NCBI RefSeq assembly: GCF_000761445.1
Contig: NZ_KN196470.1
Location: 229,447 to 293,446 of the forward strand
DNA: 64,000 bases
DNA from: Oleiagrimonas soli
GTDB lineage: Bacteria; Pseudomonadota; Gammaproteobacteria; Xanthomonadales; Rhodanobacteraceae
Direction: 5' to 3'
Both the position numbers and the translations under genes were made by a program. Below, in pieces: positions 51,198 through 60,491 of this stretch. A model generated the notes under the pieces. It was not told the DNA's origin. It saw nothing but the letters and a program-made list of their open reading frames with translations, and did not search any database. The stretch's first letter is position 1, and every line of letters starts with the position of its first letter.

Positions 51198-53141
51198 ATG
51201 AGTGACTATGTGAATGTGGCTGTCCTGAGTGAAGCTCGCGATGTCGACCCCAGGTGGCAAGAAAAGTATGTATTCATGTGGCGCAAATATTTGATCGCGG
51301 CAATTAAACACTTCGTGTGCTCTATGTTGCCGTTCGCTATGGTGGCAATGATAGCTACCCCCGTTTGCGCGCAATCTGCGAAAGATGGGTATACGCATCG
51401 AATCAGAAATGCGCGAAGCATAAAGCCACTTGGTCCAAGTCTCATGGGCGACTCGACCAATATGCAGGATGGGTCGACAACCTTTACGGTCACAGATGTT
51501 TCCATACCGACGAACAGTGGTTTGCCGCTTTCGATAGGCAGGACGTTTCGTGTTGACTCTACATTTCAAGATCAAATGGGTGGCGTAACCTCTTATAGCA
51601 ACTCTATTTTTCCAGGACCTTGGGATGCAGATATTCCTTACATGGTCGGGACATTTGATGCGCAGCGTGGTTGGATAGGACCCGCATCAGATGGGGCATA
51701 TGCGGGAACGCAGGCGCGTTGTACGGAAGGTGGGGCCGGCCCTCCCGCTGCTGTAGGAGTGGGGGATTTTTATCGGGTATATTACCAGCCAGAGAGCTAC
51801 TTTAGTGGCATATATATAAATATTCCGGGTTCGGGTATGCAGGAGATGCTCCGGCTCGTGGCAGGGACTCCGCAGACCATTGGTGGGCATACGTATTATT
51901 ACAAAACCAAAAACAATTGGATGGTTGGCTGCGTCGCAACGCTTAAAAAAGGGGCGGGGGAAGGTTTTACGGTAACATTACCGAATGGAACGGTATATAC
52001 GTTTGACTGGATGGCGACTCGGCCGACCACATCAATTGTTGATGATAGTTGCGGGCAGGCGGCGGATGTTTTGCCGACGCTTGATGCGCTGAACGATGGG
52101 CAGCAGCAGCAGTACTGTCATACGAATTACGCGGTGCCTAGGGTGCAGGTTTTTATTTTTGCCACCAAAGTTACGGATAGGTTTGGCAATACACTAACAT
52201 ATACTTTCGATCCGAATATCGCAGAGCATTTGCAGAAGATACAATCAAGTGATGGTGGAGAGATTGATCTAACATATGGGGCCAATAATGTATCGAAAAT
52301 TACAGCAGGATCCCGTCAATGGCAGTATGTAAGTGATACTGGAACATATCAGTGGGATGTCATTTTGCCGGACGGGAGTCGTTGGAGCTACAGCTATGGT
52401 TCCAACTTGTATCAAGTGACGAAATACAATTCGCATGATGTCTGGGCCGGGTGCCACATAAACATAGGCACTTTGACCACAGATGTTTCCCCGGGCGCTT
52501 ACGACACAAACATAGTTACCATAAAGCATCCATCGGGCACTATTGGCACATTCAAGTTCAGGCGGATTTTACATGGTACACGGCAAGCAGAGGCTGGGTG
52601 CTACATGTGGGTTGCTGGTGGAGGTTGGCCTGCAACGAGCACTCCGATTATAACAGATCCGAGCGACTACCAGACGGCATCGCTGGTTGAAAAAACATTA
52701 TCTATACCCGGTGCTGCGTCTTTAGATTGGACTTTTAAATACTATCCCGGGTGGACTGCCCCGTATCAATCCAAAACGGTCGAGATCGGCCCATCAGGGA
52801 TCGAGACTGACTATGTCTATGGTTCTGATCACGCAAGCAATTTCGGGCAGCTGCTTAGCGAAAGTATTATTGATGGGTCAAATATAGTGCGTGCGACAAC
52901 ATATCAATATCTGGAGTCGGCCTCAGGGCAAAATTTTAATCAATGGGGCGGTGGTGGAATGAGTAGAAATTATGGGTGGGGGGGTGGGTTTGTCTTGAAG
53001 AATACGCCGCTGATACAAAAGATTATCACTCAGCAGAGCAGATCATTTGAGGTGGATGTAGATACGGGCTGCCCAACGGCGGAAGTTTATTGCTTCGATA
53101 GTTTTGTGCGGCCGACAAAAGTGACTGAAAGTAGTCAGTAA
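51198..53141 (+). CDS. Secreted RHS-type protein, N-terminal segment
   Basis: A 647-residue protein in AT-rich DNA with codon use unlike the flanks (many ATA and AAT codons). A hydrophobic export signal lies at about residues 27-58, ending TPVCAQS. Either the ATG at 51198 (strong ribosome binding site) gives a 26-residue extension before it, or translation starts at the ATG 51276. The mature part reads like the N-terminal region of large secreted RHS proteins: an opening LGPSLMGDSTNMQDGSTTF, VSIPTNSGLPLSIGRTF, then RHS-like beta repeats (FGNTLTYTFDP, IDLTYGANNVSKI, LPDGSRWSYSYG, IETDYVYGSD). It stops at FVRPTKVTESSQ, where a canonical RHS chain would continue. The next gene starts 56 bases later with its own signal. 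Confidence 0.85.
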   Translation: MSDYVNVAVLSEARDVDPRWQEKYVFMWRKYLIAAIKHFVCSMLPFAMVAMIATPVCAQSAKDGYTHRIRNARSIKPLGPSLMGDSTNMQDGSTTFTVTDVSIPTNSGLPLSIGRTFRVDSTFQDQMGGVTSYSNSIFPGPWDADIPYMVGTFDAQRGWIGPASDGAYAGTQARCTEGGAGPPAAVGVGDFYRVYYQPESYFSGIYINIPGSGMQEMLRLVAGTPQTIGGHTYYYKTKNNWMVGCVATLKKGAGEGFTVTLPNGTVYTFDWMATRPTTSIVDDSCGQAADVLPTLDALNDGQQQQYCHTNYAVPRVQVFIFATKVTDRFGNTLTYTFDPNIAEHLQKIQSSDGGEIDLTYGANNVSKITAGSRQWQYVSDTGTYQWDVILPDGSRWSYSYGSNLYQVTKYNSHDVWAGCHINIGTLTTDVSPGAYDTNIVTIKHPSGTIGTFKFRRILHGTRQAEAGCYMWVAGGGWPATSTPIITDPSDYQTASLVEKTLSIPGAASLDWTFKYYPGWTAPYQSKTVEIGPSGIETDYVYGSDHASNFGQLLSESIIDGSNIVRATTYQYLESASGQNFNQWGGGGMSRNYGWGGGFVLKNTPLIQKIITQQSRSFEVDVDTGCPTAEVYCFDSFVRPTKVTESSQ

Positions 53142-53197
53142 TTCATTCAAGCGTTGCGGGCGAAAGACTTTTGGGTGTGATATCGGGGGAGAGTTTT

Positions 53198-56100
53198 GTG
53201 TGCATAAAAATTGCTTTCACAATTATAGTTGTGTGCACATGCCTGTCTTGTCCTGTGCATGCGCAGACATATAGCCGTACTAAAACCATTGATTATGAAG
53301 ATAACCTGTCTTCATGGGTGCTTGGTCAGACCAAGCGCGTAACGTTGAACGGTATTGAGGTGTCGCGAGTAGATTATGATGCCAGTACGGCTCTCCCGAT
53401 CGCAAAATATCAATACGGTGAACTCAAGGAGAGTTATACATATAGCGCTGATGGGACGTTGGCGTCGGCAGTAGACGGTTTAGGGCATGTGACCTATTAC
53501 AAAAACTATGAACACGGTGTTGCTACGAGAATTGAATTCCCTCCTACGCAAGATCAACCATCGGGCACTGTGGTTAATGCCGAGGTTAGTGTTTTGGGTG
53601 ATGTAACCTCGGTTACCGATGCTGCGGGAAATAAGACATGCTATAGCTATGATGCTCTTGGGCGCATAAATTTAATAAAATACCCATCAAAAACAACGGC
53701 AGGCGTATGCGGAGGGTCGTGGAATGACACTAGTATAACCTTTTCGCCGGATGCACCTGCCGGATATGGGCTGCCGGCAGGCATGTGGCGCCAGCGCATA
53801 GTTACGGGTGACGAAGTCTCTGAGTCGATTTTCGACGGATTATGGAGACCGGTCATAAAGCAAACGTATGATTCTAACAATAAAGCTGCATCGATAAGTC
53901 AGAGGGTTATACGGTATGACAATTTGGGCAGGGTTGCGTTTTCATCATATCCACAAAGATCACTGGACTCGACGGTTACCGATACATGGGCAGATACGAC
54001 AAAAGTTCCAGATGCACTTGGTACGCATTCGGAATATGATGCCTTGGGGCGTACGACATCAGTGACACAGGATTCAGAGCAAGGCGTCCTTGTTAAAACT
54101 ACTACAAAATATTTACCAGGTTTTCAAACTCAAATTACAGATCCGAATCAAAATGTTACAACAGTGTCATACATGACATATGGGGAACCAAGTACGGATT
54201 GGCCGGTAGCAATAAATGCTCCTGAAAATGTACTGCAGACAATTGTCCGGAATATTTACGGAAATCCGGTATCAATAACGCAGTCTGGAGGCGGCAGTTC
54301 AGTTACAAAATACTGGTTCTATGATGATTATCAGCGACTATGCCGACTGCTCGAGCCAGAAAGCGGTAGCACAGTCACTGATTATGATGCGGCAGATAAT
54401 ATTGTTTGGAGTGCTTCTGGTCAGAATATAACGGGTACGGGTTGTGGTAGAGATCAAGTTGATAGCAGCAGCAAGATTACACGATCGTACGATGCGTTGA
54501 ACCGTCTTATGGCTGTGAGCTATCCGGATGCGACGAATGCGCAAGCTTATACATATGATGCGCGCAGTAACGTAGCAACGGAGACTAATGGTTTGACGAT
54601 GTGGTCATATGTCCATGATTCGAGGAATAACCTTAAGAGTGAGGTGTTGTCAGAGGATGGGTATGTCTGGCCATTTGAATATAAGTATGATGACAATGGC
54701 AATGTTGAAAGCACAACATATCCAGATGGTAAGGTTATTAATTTTAACCCTGATCCACTTGGTCGACCAACTCAGGCAGGAAGCTATGCTACAGATGCAA
54801 ACTATCTTGCAGATGGTTCATTGAATAGTTTTATTTATCAGGGCGGCATCGCTTACTTAGCGGATCAGAATGAGCGTGATCTAGTAAAAAATATTTCATA
54901 TGGCGCAGCAAGTGGAGCAGTAATATATAGTCAGGAATTTAGCTACGATGCGAACGGCAATATCACGAAAGCGACTGATTTGTCCGATACACAAGGGCGG
55001 CGTGATAAAAATATGACCTACGATGGCCTTAATCGTCTAAAAGACGCCAGTGCACCAAATTTATGGGGTGATGAAAGCTATGCCTACGATGCATTAAACA
55101 ATATAAGTACAATGACAAATAATGGTGTAGGTGAAATATATAATTACGATTCAAGCAATCGACTGATAAGTGTTGCAACGGGAGGTAGCGCGCTGCACAA
55201 TTTTGTTTACGATGATCGCGGCAATATGATTCAAAAGGACGGTACAAGTCTTGTATTCGATCTGGCTGATCGGCTTAAACAAATCACAGGAGTCGCCAAT
55301 TATGATTATGATGCCTCAGGGCGACGAGTGAAGAAAATAAACAACAATGGCGACATTACGTATTACGGCTATAGTAGTGCCGGAAAACTTATGTGGCAGT
55401 ACGTACCTACAACGACCACGACCGGTACGGGTAGTGATTACGTGTATCTCAGGGACAAGTTAATCGCCAAGCTTGACCATGATGTCTCCAGGACTGTACC
55501 TGAACCCGTGGCCTCGGTATCTGTTCCAAGCGCGAGTGCCGGGAGCATCAGTGTGCAGTGGCCCACGTCGACGTATGCGATGAGCTATAGCGTGGACCAG
55601 CAGCTGGATGGAGGGACTTGGACCGCAGTTTACAGCGGTGAAGCTTTAAGCACTGTAAAATCTGAGAGCGCGGGGGGTAGTTATGTATTTCGCGTGGCCG
55701 CATGCAATCCAGTTGGTTGCAGTAACTACATAACCTCAGCTGCGTCAACGGTATCGCCTCAGGCGGCGCCAAGTCTGGCTGTGCCCGGTGGCACGAATAC
55801 GAGCGGGAGCTACACCGTAAGCTGGGGAAGTGCAGCGGGTGCTACGACTTATATTTTAGACGAACAAGTAAGTGGTGGGAGCTGGAGTCAGATCTACTCC
55901 GGGGCAGGAAGCAGTACGGCAATAGCCGGAAAAGTGAATGGTACCTATGGCTACCGTGTGCAAGCTTACAATTCTGGAGGCTATGGCCCTTGGAGTGGTA
56001 CGGTTAATCAGGTCGTACTACACCCACCTGCAGCACCTGCGAGTATTTCCGTTCCGAGCACGAGCAGTGGTGCACTGACTGTAAGTTGGTCGAGTTCAAG

Positions 56101-56815
56101 CACTGCGACAAGTTATACATTACAGCATCAAAAAAATGGGGGGGCGTGGAGCACAATCTTCAGCGGAAGCGCCACAAGTAAGGCAATAAGTGAAACGAGT
56201 ACAGGCAGTTACAATTATCGTGCGCAAGCCTGTAATGCAGCTGGTTGCAGTGCGTATAAAACTAGCGGAGCTGTAACGGTAACAATTCCTCCAAGCAGTG
56301 CTCCTTCGCTTAGTGTGCCGAGTGGAACGAATGGCAGCGGAAGTTATTCAGTGGGCTGGACTTCGGTAAGCGGCGCAACAAGCTATACGTTGCAAGAGCA
56401 GGTAAATGGGGGCAGCTGGAGCACCGTATATAGCGGGGCAAGCACAAACAAGAGTACCAGCGGAAAAGCGAACGGAACATATAGCTACAGAGTCCGAGCT
56501 TCAAACGTTGGCGGTAATGGTCCCTGGTCTAGTACAAAGACGGTGAGGGTGGTGCATGCACCACCACAACCAACCAGTGTAAATATCGTTCAGACGACTT
56601 CAGGCAGCACGTATAACTTTCTTGGAGTATGGGCTTCGGTGAGCGGGGCAACCTATTACGAGGTCTACAGTACGCAAACGTATGGAATTATTTACAGTGG
56701 AGCAAACACTTCAACGGTAGTAGAAAGTGAGCCGTATGGATATAAAAATTATAGTCAAAAAGTAAGGGCGTGTAATGCCGGCGGGTGTTCGGCATGGGTT
56801 AATTTCCCGTATTGA
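53198..56815 (+). CDS. Secreted RHS YD-repeat protein with five fibronectin-III-like repeats
   Basis: A 1205-residue protein. A GTG start at 53198 follows GGGGGAGAG and directly precedes a signal peptide (FTIIVVCTCLSCPVHAQ); a TTG further upstream is a weaker choice. Residues about 25-765 are RHS/YD repeats, with motifs such as CYSYDALGRINLIKYP, YDDNGNVESTTYPDG and YDYDASGRRVKKI. They end at DYVYLRDKLIAKL. Residues 768-1205 are five fibronectin-III-like repeats of about 87 residues (starts near 768, 856, 944, 1030 and 1120). Repeats 1, 3 and 5 carry a CNxxGC motif; repeats 2 and 4 do not. The usual RHS-associated core is missing here and sits in the next gene. YD repeats form a hollow shell around a cargo domain. 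Confidence 0.88.
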   Translation: MCIKIAFTIIVVCTCLSCPVHAQTYSRTKTIDYEDNLSSWVLGQTKRVTLNGIEVSRVDYDASTALPIAKYQYGELKESYTYSADGTLASAVDGLGHVTYYKNYEHGVATRIEFPPTQDQPSGTVVNAEVSVLGDVTSVTDAAGNKTCYSYDALGRINLIKYPSKTTAGVCGGSWNDTSITFSPDAPAGYGLPAGMWRQRIVTGDEVSESIFDGLWRPVIKQTYDSNNKAASISQRVIRYDNLGRVAFSSYPQRSLDSTVTDTWADTTKVPDALGTHSEYDALGRTTSVTQDSEQGVLVKTTTKYLPGFQTQITDPNQNVTTVSYMTYGEPSTDWPVAINAPENVLQTIVRNIYGNPVSITQSGGGSSVTKYWFYDDYQRLCRLLEPESGSTVTDYDAADNIVWSASGQNITGTGCGRDQVDSSSKITRSYDALNRLMAVSYPDATNAQAYTYDARSNVATETNGLTMWSYVHDSRNNLKSEVLSEDGYVWPFEYKYDDNGNVESTTYPDGKVINFNPDPLGRPTQAGSYATDANYLADGSLNSFIYQGGIAYLADQNERDLVKNISYGAASGAVIYSQEFSYDANGNITKATDLSDTQGRRDKNMTYDGLNRLKDASAPNLWGDESYAYDALNNISTMTNNGVGEIYNYDSSNRLISVATGGSALHNFVYDDRGNMIQKDGTSLVFDLADRLKQITGVANYDYDASGRRVKKINNNGDITYYGYSSAGKLMWQYVPTTTTTGTGSDYVYLRDKLIAKLDHDVSRTVPEPVASVSVPSASAGSISVQWPTSTYAMSYSVDQQLDGGTWTAVYSGEALSTVKSESAGGSYVFRVAACNPVGCSNYITSAASTVSPQAAPSLAVPGGTNTSGSYTVSWGSAAGATTYILDEQVSGGSWSQIYSGAGSSTAIAGKVNGTYGYRVQAYNSGGYGPWSGTVNQVVLHPPAAPASISVPSTSSGALTVSWSSSSTATSYTLQHQKNGGAWSTIFSGSATSKAISETSTGSYNYRAQACNAAGCSAYKTSGAVTVTIPPSSAPSLSVPSGTNGSGSYSVGWTSVSGATSYTLQEQVNGGSWSTVYSGASTNKSTSGKANGTYSYRVRASNVGGNGPWSSTKTVRVVHAPPQPTSVNIVQTTSGSTYNFLGVWASVSGATYYEVYSTQTYGIIYSGANTSTVVESEPYGYKNYSQKVRACNAGGCSAWVNFPY

Positions 56816-56909
56816 TGGTGCTGACTTTAACAGTCAATCTTAAACTTTAGCGAATCTAAATAGCTTGAATGTCGCGCATTAATTGAATTAAAGCATGCTG
56901 GAGGTTCCG

Positions 56910-57806
56910 ATGAAATTAAGTAAATTTAAAAAAAATTTAATATTATTAATACTTCTGCTTGTATGCACTTTTGTCGTTAATGCGTCTGAGAGGGTTACTC
57001 TGTACATGACCAACTATCAATCAAGCGTAGTTCTGGAGTCGGATGTGCAAGGAGGCGTGACGTATCAATCTTCTTATCAATCTTATGGCCTGCAACCATC
57101 AGCCGAACTGCAGGCGGGCATAGGTTATGCTGGGCATGTTGGGGATCCCGATGCCGGTCTTATATATATGCAAGCGCGTTATTACGATCCTGTTCTGGGG
57201 CGATTTTTAAGTCGGGACCCGGTGGCGCCGGAGCCGACAAACATTTTTAATTTTTCGCGATACGCGTATGCAAATAATAATCCTATGCGATATACGGATC
57301 CCGATGGGCGTTGCGTGGATGGAGTAACATGCAGTTTAATGTTTAGAGATCACATAAGGTGGCGGATGACACATCCAAATGCACCAGCAGATGGGCTAGA
57401 AAAAGTGGCCCTAGTTGGTACAGCGATAATGGCGGCCCCGACGATAGCGATGGGCGGCGCGGTTGCCATACGCAGCCCTGTAACTTATCTTGCGTTTGAC
57501 TGGAGCAATAGGAGTCTGGATGTTGTTGAAGCAATGAAGGCAGCACAAGAACGACAAACGGTTGCGGAGCTTGTCGAAGCGGCAGAGGGAACTACTCAAA
57601 GATTTGGTCGACGTATCGCAGATCTTTTGGAGGAGGTGGGTAAGAGAGAAGCGCCTCCACCGCCCTCTCCACGGCCTCCTCCACCTACAAAGCCGACATT
57701 TATGCCCTCGCCGAAACCATTGCCGGGAATTCCAGTAGCCCCTCCAGTAAGCGATTCGAACGGAGATAAAAACATTTTACGAGCAAATTTTGATAATGAA
57801 AAATAA
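56910..57806 (+). CDS. Secreted RHS-associated core protein with variable C-terminus
   Basis: A 298-residue protein. The ATG at 56910 has GGAGG five bases upstream and leads a signal peptide (NLILLILLLVCTFVVNA). Residues about 30-65 (TLYMTNYQSSVVLESDVQGG) correspond to the part of RHS proteins just before the core. The core is at about 67-138: GHVGDPDAGLIYMQARYYDP, LGRFLSRDPV, YANNNPMRYTDPDG, the last being the DPxG cleavage-site type text. The C-terminal 160 residues have a hydrophobic AIMAAPTIAMGGAVAI helix, a charged helix and a Pro-rich stretch (PPPPSPRPPPPTKP). I recognise no toxin fold in it. The Sel1-repeat gene overlaps its end by 11 bases. Confidence 0.87.
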   Translation: MKLSKFKKNLILLILLLVCTFVVNASERVTLYMTNYQSSVVLESDVQGGVTYQSSYQSYGLQPSAELQAGIGYAGHVGDPDAGLIYMQARYYDPVLGRFLSRDPVAPEPTNIFNFSRYAYANNNPMRYTDPDGRCVDGVTCSLMFRDHIRWRMTHPNAPADGLEKVALVGTAIMAAPTIAMGGAVAIRSPVTYLAFDWSNRSLDVVEAMKAAQERQTVAELVEAAEGTTQRFGRRIADLLEEVGKREAPPPPSPRPPPPTKPTFMPSPKPLPGIPVAPPVSDSNGDKNILRANFDNEK

Positions 57807-58281
57807 TCGTTCCTGGCGTAATTTGCGTGCAGGCAGCTCAGGAGGCACTCCGGACTCGGGTCAGGATGGTGAACTTATTAAACGTGCACTGCTAGGAGAT
57901 AATTCAGCACGCATAGCGCTCGGATATGCTTATTTTAAGGGGTGTGGAGGAGTAAAAAAAAATTACAATAATGCTTTGTATTGGTTCGAGAAGGTCGAAT
58001 TAAAATATGATGCAACGGGATTCGTCGCCAATCATTTGGCGTTGATTTATTACAAGGGATTGGGGGTTGCAAGGGATCAGGAGAAAGCGATGAAGTATTT
58101 CCGTAGTGCATCGCTGCATAACCACGGGGCAAGCAAGATTCTGTTTGCAATTTTACAAAAGAGGCGCGAAGATTTTTCCAGGAAATCACGGTCAGCGGAG
58201 ATTTTGCTTAGGTCTAGTGTATGCAACCCAAAAGTCGACCTAAAAATGCGCTTTTTGGCTTTATTGTGGTTGTGGTTCTAA
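57796..58281 (+). CDS. Sel1-repeat protein, possible RHS partner or immunity protein
   Basis: A 161-residue protein with no signal peptide. Two Sel1-like repeats are visible: ARIALGYAYFKGCGGVKKNY (with ALYWFEKV) and ANHLALIYYKGLGVARDQ (with AMKYFRSA). Sel1 repeats form alpha-solenoids for protein binding. The start ATG at 57796 lies inside the end of the RHS core gene (11-base overlap), so translation is coupled. A cytoplasmic partner encoded directly behind an RHS C-terminus is the usual position of an immunity protein, but the C-terminal WLWF and basic middle give no proof. Composition is AT-rich like the rest of the island. Confidence 0.8.
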   Translation: MKNNRSWRNLRAGSSGGTPDSGQDGELIKRALLGDNSARIALGYAYFKGCGGVKKNYNNALYWFEKVELKYDATGFVANHLALIYYKGLGVARDQEKAMKYFRSASLHNHGASKILFAILQKRREDFSRKSRSAEILLRSSVCNPKVDLKMRFLALLWLWF

Positions 58282-58772
58282 GGTCGTTTGTCGATAAAAC
58301 TTTTTTGAGTAAATAAAGTAATAATACATTTTGATCCCCTCATGTATTAGATGGCCGCCTATAGCAATTGCGCTTTGATGGTGAAATAGGCTGTGCTTAT
58401 TTGCATCAAATATTATGCGTGGGGCAAAAAATCTCTAGTTGTAATTTGTACGTAATTTTAGTGGTGACGAACGTTGCTTCGACGTTTGATGAGCCTATCG
58501 CGGTGTGCGTTCTGCAATGCTTCTCAGTTATGGCGGGCTACACCGGGGCTTCATCTACAAAAGTAGTAGCTCTATGGGATTCTGTGAGACGCAAACAGTC
58601 ATAAACAAAACTGTCGACCAACCATTATCAGCGGCATCTCGGCAACTTTCGCATCGCATCGCATCGCATCGCGTAGTACTTGTGCGCATGGCGCTTCTAC
58701 GCGGCGGACGCATTGTATAGTGAGGCTAAAGCTCTCTTGTGCGACGCTAAAGGAGGGGCGAGTTATTTCCAA
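58282..58772. other. Intergenic region at the right edge of the AT-rich island
   Basis: About 490 bases between the Sel1 gene and the end of the convergent GT39 gene. AT-rich to about 58600, then turning GC-rich. It contains a (GCATC) microsatellite near 58651. No gene is supported; short frames lack ribosome binding sites. Confidence 0.55.
58651..58672. repeat. Pentanucleotide repeat (GCATC), four copies
   Basis: Four consecutive GCATC units plus a trailing GC at the right boundary of the AT-rich island, in non-coding DNA. Confidence 0.85.
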
Positions 58773-60287
58773 TTACTTCAGAGCGATCAGCGTGTGCTTG
58801 TCCCACTTCCCGAGGATCGAGAAGCGCCCGGGCGCGCAGGTCGTGAGCGCCTGCGTGACTTCGTCCACCGAGGTGCGCCAGCCGACGGCGTACATCAGGT
58901 GGGGGTGGCGCTTGGCCAGTGCGCACAGTGTGGTGCGGCTGTCGGCGGTGCGCCAGGGGATGCCGTAGATCGGTTTGCGCAGATACAGGCGCATGCCCCA
59001 GGGCGTGGTCTCGTCGATGTCGTTCTGACTGTCGCTGTCGCGGATGAAGACGAGGGCGTCGTAGCGGGTGTTCTGCACGGCGGCGAGGAAGGTCTGGCTG
59101 CGCAGTTCGTTGTCGATGTTCGGCTGCCGATGATAGGCCGCGCCCGCCTTGACCACGAGCAGCAGCACGATCCATGCGCCAAGCAGCACGCGCTGGCGGG
59201 TGCGGCGCAGGTCGATGCGCGCGCGCAGCATATATGCCAGCAGCATCGCCAGCGGCACGAACAGCGGCATCAGGTACAGCGGCAGGCGCGAGCGCGCGAG
59301 GATGAACACGCACAGCGGCAGCACGAACCACAGCAGCAGGAACAGCTTCGGTCCGGCCTGTAGCCACAGCGACTGCAGTCGGCTCGGCGTCAGCGCGGCG
59401 CGCATGCCGCGCAGCAGCGTCCACCACCACGGCAGCGTGCCCAGCAGCAGCGCAGGCAGGTAGACCTTGATCCAGCCGTACCACTGCCCGTGCCGGTCGT
59501 GCACGGTGGTGAACACGCGGTCGTAGACCTCGTACTTCAGGTAGTGCTCGAGCAGGCCGGGGTGCGTCAGCACCACGGCGGCGTACCAGCCCAGGCCGAC
59601 CAGCAGGAAGATCAGCAGGCCGACCGGCGTGAACAGCCGGCCGAGACCGCGCCAGCCGTTTTGGCGCGCGGCGAACGGAACCATCGCCAGTAGCGGCATC
59701 AGGCCTGGCGGTCCCTTGGTCAGGAAAGCCAGGCCGAAACCGAGCCACATCAGCCAGGCCCATCTGCGCGGATGCCTTGCCTTAGCGTCAAGGAAAGCGC
59801 GCACGAAGCCGAAGCCAGCCAGGGCCTCGAACAAGGTCAGGAACACGTCGGTGCTGACGATGTTCGCGGACAGGAACGGGAACACCGTGCAGGCGTAGAC
59901 CAGTCCCGGCAGCCAGAACTTGTCCGGCATCAGCGTGCGGCCCATGCCGGCCAGCAGCAGCGCGGTGAAGATGAAGGCCAGCGCGTACGGCGTGCGCACC
60001 GCCCAGGTGTTGTGCCCGAAGGTGCGCACCGAGGCGGCGATCAGCCAGGCCGTCATCGGCGGTTTGTTGAAGTTGGTGCGGTCGACGTTGTAGGCCGGCA
60101 CCAGGTAGTCGCCGCTGGCGATCATCTGCAGGGCGTTGTCGGTGTAGCGGCCTTCGTCGCGGCTCCACAGCGGGCGCGAGCCCTGGAAGGCGAAACCCAT
60201 CAGCACCAGCAGGATGGCGAGCAGGCCCAGGGCCCGCCGGGTCGACGAAGTGGGGCGGACAGGTGAAGCGGACGGGGCGTTCGGCAT
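58773..60287 (-). CDS. GT39-family membrane glycosyltransferase (ArnT-like)
   Basis: A 504-residue polytopic inner-membrane protein with the PMT/ArnT layout: an N-terminal helix, then the catalytic luminal loop SRDEGRYTDNALQM with the DE pair (about residues 45-58). About ten more hydrophobic helices follow, then a soluble C-terminal part (about 385-504). Members use polyprenyl-phosphate sugars to glycosylate lipid A or proteins in the periplasm; the acceptor here is unknown. I took the ATG at 60287, and one five codons upstream is also possible. It is convergent with the island genes and divergent from the GT4 gene. Confidence 0.87.
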   Translation of the reverse strand: MPNAPSASPVRPTSSTRRALGLLAILLVLMGFAFQGSRPLWSRDEGRYTDNALQMIASGDYLVPAYNVDRTNFNKPPMTAWLIAASVRTFGHNTWAVRTPYALAFIFTALLLAGMGRTLMPDKFWLPGLVYACTVFPFLSANIVSTDVFLTLFEALAGFGFVRAFLDAKARHPRRWAWLMWLGFGLAFLTKGPPGLMPLLAMVPFAARQNGWRGLGRLFTPVGLLIFLLVGLGWYAAVVLTHPGLLEHYLKYEVYDRVFTTVHDRHGQWYGWIKVYLPALLLGTLPWWWTLLRGMRAALTPSRLQSLWLQAGPKLFLLLWFVLPLCVFILARSRLPLYLMPLFVPLAMLLAYMLRARIDLRRTRQRVLLGAWIVLLLVVKAGAAYHRQPNIDNELRSQTFLAAVQNTRYDALVFIRDSDSQNDIDETTPWGMRLYLRKPIYGIPWRTADSRTTLCALAKRHPHLMYAVGWRTSVDEVTQALTTCAPGRFSILGKWDKHTLIALK

Positions 60288-60491
60288 GGGGATTCTAGGC
60301 ATTCCGTGCGTGGTGTGTCGACGGACAGGCAGCCCGCTGAGCCGCGATTATATCGGCTCGAATGTCGTCGTGATGACGGCCGTCGATCGATGCGGGGATG
60401 GTTTTGCAGTCATATCAACGTCATGCCCGCATCAACGCACTGCAACACGCGATCCGCATGCTGCCGCCATAAGACTGCAAAGGTGCGCGGC

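Noticed and set aside
51198..57806. The three RHS genes as one gene broken by frameshifts or sequencing errors
   Set aside because: Each segment has its own ribosome binding site and a good signal peptide, and gaps of 56 and 94 bases separate them. A simple frameshift would not create these.
58368..58604. Possible 78-residue gene after the Sel1 gene
   Set aside because: No ribosome binding site, irregular codon use and no signal or domain.
58600..58770. Attachment site or direct repeat matching the left edge of the island
   Set aside because: Comparing the two edges by eye gave no shared repeat longer than chance; only a local GCATC microsatellite is present on the right.
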